Shown piece after piece: positions 4,190 through 6,508 of a stretch of DNA of 6,508 nucleotides; position 1 is the first letter of the stretch; each line of letters opens with the position of its first letter. Origin of the DNA: an uncultured Steroidobacteraceae bacterium. Its GTDB lineage: Bacteria; Pseudomonadota; Gammaproteobacteria; Steroidobacterales; Steroidobacteraceae. The notes below the pieces were generated by a model. That model was not told where the DNA came from and did no database searches. It worked only from the letters and a program-made list of their open reading frames with translations. Location: assembly GCA_955652795.1 (NCBI GenBank), contig CATPBQ010000275.1, forward strand, positions 1 to 6,508. The letters are read 5' to 3'. The translations under genes were made by a program, and so were the position numbers.

Positions 4190-6508
4190 TCAGGAGGCCT
4201 TGCCGGGCGAGGGCGGCTGCGCGAGGAACAGCCAGGTCTCCACCACCGTATCGGGGTTGAGCGACATGCTCTCGATGCCCTGATCGAGCAGCCAGCGGGC
4301 GAGGTCGGGGTAATCCGACGGACCCTGGCCGCAGATGCCGACGTACTTGCCGTGTTTGCGGCAGGCGCTGATCGCCATCGACAGGAGCTTGCGCACCGCT
4401 TCGTCACGCTCGTCGAAGTGGCGCGCCATGATGGCCGAGTCGCGGTCCAGCCCCAGGGTGAGCTGCGTCATGTCGTTCGAGCCGATGGACATGCCGTCGA
4501 AGTGCTCGAGGTACTGTTCCGCGAGCAGCGCGTTGGTCGGCAGCTCGCACATCATGATGACCTTGAGCCCATGCTCGCCGCGTTGCAGGCCGTTCTGCGC
4601 CAGCAGTGCCGTGACCTGGCGCGCTTCCGCCACGCTGCGCACGAACGGCACCATGACCTGCACGTTGGTGAGGCCCATGGCCTCGCGCACCCGCTTCAGC
4701 GCCTGGCACTCGAGCTCGAAGCAGGGGCGGAAGCTCTCATCGACATAGCGCGCGGCGCCGCGGAAGCCCAGCATCGGGTTCTCCTCCTGCGGTTCGTAGC
4801 GGCTGCCGCCGATGAGGTTGGCGTACTCGTTGGACTTGAAGTCGGACAGCCGCACGATGACCGGCTCGGGCGCGAACGCCGCGGCGATCTGCGCGATCCC
4901 CTCGGCGAGCTTCTCCACGTAGAAGCCGACCGGGCTGGAATAACCGGCCATCTGCGCGCGGATCTGCTCCTGCAGCTCCCCGTCCAGGCGGTCGAACTCG
5001 AGCAGCGCCCGCGGATGCACGCCGATCATGCGGTTGATGATGAACTCGAGCCGCGCGAGCCCCACGCCGTGGTGCGGGATGTTGGCGAAATCGAAGGCGC
5101 GCTCGGGGTTGCCGACGTTCATCATGATCTTGACCGGGATCTTCGGCAGCGCCTCGAGCTCGATCTGCTTGCGTTCGAACTGCAACAGCCCCTCGTACAC
5201 GTGGCCGGTGTCGCCCTCGGCGCACGACACGGTCACCTCCTGGCCCTCGCGGATGCGTTGCGTGGCGTCGCCGCAGCCGACCACCGCGGGGATCCCCAGC
5301 TCGCGCGCGATGATGGCCGCATGACAGGTGCGGCCGCCGCGGTTGGTGACGATCGCCGCGGCGCGCTTCATGACCGGCTCCCAGTCCGGATCGGTCATGT
5401 CGGCGACCAGCACCTCGCCGTTCTGTACGCGCGCCATTTCGCTCGCGTCGCGGATGACGCGCGCGGCTCCGGCGCCGATGCGCTGGCCGATGCTGCGGCC
5501 GGTGGCCAGCACGCGCGAGCGGCCCTTGAGGGTGTAGCGCTGAATGATGCGGCCGGTGTGGCTCTGCACCGTCTCGGGCCGCGCCTGCAGGATGACGATC
5601 GCGCCCGAGGCGCCGTCGCGCGCCCACTCGATGTCCATCGGCCGGCCGTAGTGCTCTTCGATGATCAGCGCCTGGCGCGCCAGCGTGACGATATCGGCAT
5701 CGCTCAGGCAGAAGCGGCGCCGGTCGGCCGCCGGCACCGGCACCGTCTGCACGCGCTCGGCGGAAGCTTCCGGCGCGTACACCATCTTCACCGCCTTGCC
5801 GCCGAGGGTGCGGCGCAGAATCGCGAGCTTGCCGGCGCGCAGCGCGGGTTTGTAGACGTAGAACTCATCGGGGTTGACGGCGCCCTGGACCACGGGTTCG
5901 CCCAGACCCCACGAGGCGGTGATGAATACCACGTCGCGAAAGCCCGAGTCGGGGTCGAGCGTGAACATGACGCCGCTCGCGCCCAGATCGCTGCGCACCA
6001 TGTGCTGCACGCCGGCCGACAATGCCACCGCTGTGTGCTCGAAGCCCTGGTGCACGCGATAGGAGATCGCCCGGTCGTTGAACAGCGAGGCAAACACCTC
6101 GTGCATCGCCTTGAGCACGGCAGCCTCGCCGCGCACGTTGAGAAAGCTCTCCTGCTGGCCGGCGAACGAGGCCTCGGGCAGATCCTCGGCGGTCGCCGAG
6201 GAGCGTACGGCCACGGCGAGATCGCCGCCCGCGCTGATGCGCTGCAGCTGCGCGCTCACCGCCGCTGCCAAGGCGGGCGGAAAGGGTGTCGCGAGAATCC
6301 ACTGACGGATGCGCGCTCCGGTCGCGGCGAGCCGCGCCACGTCATCGACGTCGAGCGCGGCAAGCTCGCCGCGAATGCGCGCATCCAGCCCGCCCTGTGC
6401 GAGGAACTCACGATAGGCGTGCGCGGTGGTGGCGAAGCCGCCGGGCACCTGCACGCCGAGTCTGGCGAGCGAGCCGATCATTTCCCCGAGCGAGGCGTTC
6501 TTGCCGCC
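4190..6508 (-). CDS. ppsA: Phosphoenolpyruvate synthase, 5'-truncated by window edge
   Basis: PpsA converts pyruvate, ATP and water to phosphoenolpyruvate, AMP and phosphate, the entry step of gluconeogenesis from three-carbon compounds. There are 772 codons in view. The ATG at 6481 is internal: the frame continues to the window end encoding GGKNASLGE, exactly the conserved E. coli segment at residues 25-33, so about 24 residues and the true start are missing. Counting from the edge, the nucleotide-binding domain spans ~1-315 with AVRSSATAEDLPEASFAGQQ (R102 in this motif). The swivelling phosphohistidine domain (~345-425) carries GGRTCHAAIIARELG with catalytic H396. The C-terminal PEP/pyruvate barrel (~440-772) contains FDGMSIGSNDMTQLTLGLDR and GICGQGPSD with active-site C726. 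T394, two residues before the histidine, is the site modified by the PpsR-type kinase/phosphorylase in E. coli. The gene converges on the GFA gene. Confidence 0.97.
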   Translation of the reverse strand, partial: GGKNASLGEMIGSLARLGVQVPGGFATTAHAYREFLAQGGLDARIRGELAALDVDDVARLAATGARIRQWILATPFPPALAAAVSAQLQRISAGGDLAVAVRSSATAEDLPEASFAGQQESFLNVRGEAAVLKAMHEVFASLFNDRAISYRVHQGFEHTAVALSAGVQHMVRSDLGASGVMFTLDPDSGFRDVVFITASWGLGEPVVQGAVNPDEFYVYKPALRAGKLAILRRTLGGKAVKMVYAPEASAERVQTVPVPAADRRRFCLSDADIVTLARQALIIEEHYGRPMDIEWARDGASGAIVILQARPETVQSHTGRIIQRYTLKGRSRVLATGRSIGQRIGAGAARVIRDASEMARVQNGEVLVADMTDPDWEPVMKRAAAIVTNRGGRTCHAAIIARELGIPAVVGCGDATQRIREGQEVTVSCAEGDTGHVYEGLLQFERKQIELEALPKIPVKIMMNVGNPERAFDFANIPHHGVGLARLEFIINRMIGVHPRALLEFDRLDGELQEQIRAQMAGYSSPVGFYVEKLAEGIAQIAAAFAPEPVIVRLSDFKSNEYANLIGGSRYEPQEENPMLGFRGAARYVDESFRPCFELECQALKRVREAMGLTNVQVMVPFVRSVAEARQVTALLAQNGLQRGEHGLKVIMMCELPTNALLAEQYLEHFDGMSIGSNDMTQLTLGLDRDSAIMARHFDERDEAVRKLLSMAISACRKHGKYVGICGQGPSDYPDLARWLLDQGIESMSLNPDTVVETWLFLAQPPSPGKAS

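Noticed and set aside
1..6508. CRISPR arrays, insertion sequences, tRNA or rRNA genes, att sites, defence genes
   Set aside because: No direct repeat arrays, terminal inverted repeats, transposase-like proteins or RNA gene signatures were seen. Coding DNA fills nearly all of the window.

Overview
This is a very GC-rich, densely packed chromosomal segment of housekeeping genes, most likely from a high-GC gammaproteobacterium. The gene order dnaX-ebfC(ybaB)-recR is the classical proteobacterial arrangement. A divergent rsgA/orn pair is also familiar from enteric bacteria. The DnaX, RecR, Orn and PpsA proteins closely resemble E. coli family members as I know them. I cannot name a genus from sequence alone. 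I see no mobile element, CRISPR array, tRNA, rRNA or other sign of recent transfer.

Layout. Bases 1-1215 hold the 3' two thirds or more of dnaX (DNA polymerase III gamma/tau), cut by the left edge of the window. It is followed on the same strand by ebfC/ybaB (ATG at 1263) and recR (1597-2196), forming a replication and repair operon. recR meets rsgA (minus strand, 2193-3110) tail to tail, and their stop codons interlock in one CTAG. A 79-base divergent spacer (3111-3189) separates rsgA from orn (3190-3756). Immediately after orn comes a small zinc protein of the GFA/CENP-V family (about 3761-4153). A 36-base convergent gap with a GC hairpin follows, and then ppsA (phosphoenolpyruvate synthase) runs on the minus strand from 4190 to beyond the right edge.

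How the genes work together. DnaX builds the replisome clamp loader. EbfC is a nucleoid-associated DNA binder. RecR loads RecA with RecF/RecO at gaps. RsgA matures the 30S ribosomal subunit. Orn clears di- and short oligoribonucleotides, including the pGpG left from cyclic di-GMP breakdown. PpsA makes PEP from pyruvate in gluconeogenesis. The GFA-like protein has no clear partner here beyond apparent coupling to orn.

No gene-free stretch exceeds 80 bases. I found no convincing undescribed system. The points of interest are architectural: interlocking stops, overlapping divergent promoter elements, a compact tau, and a CENP-V-like GFA protein.
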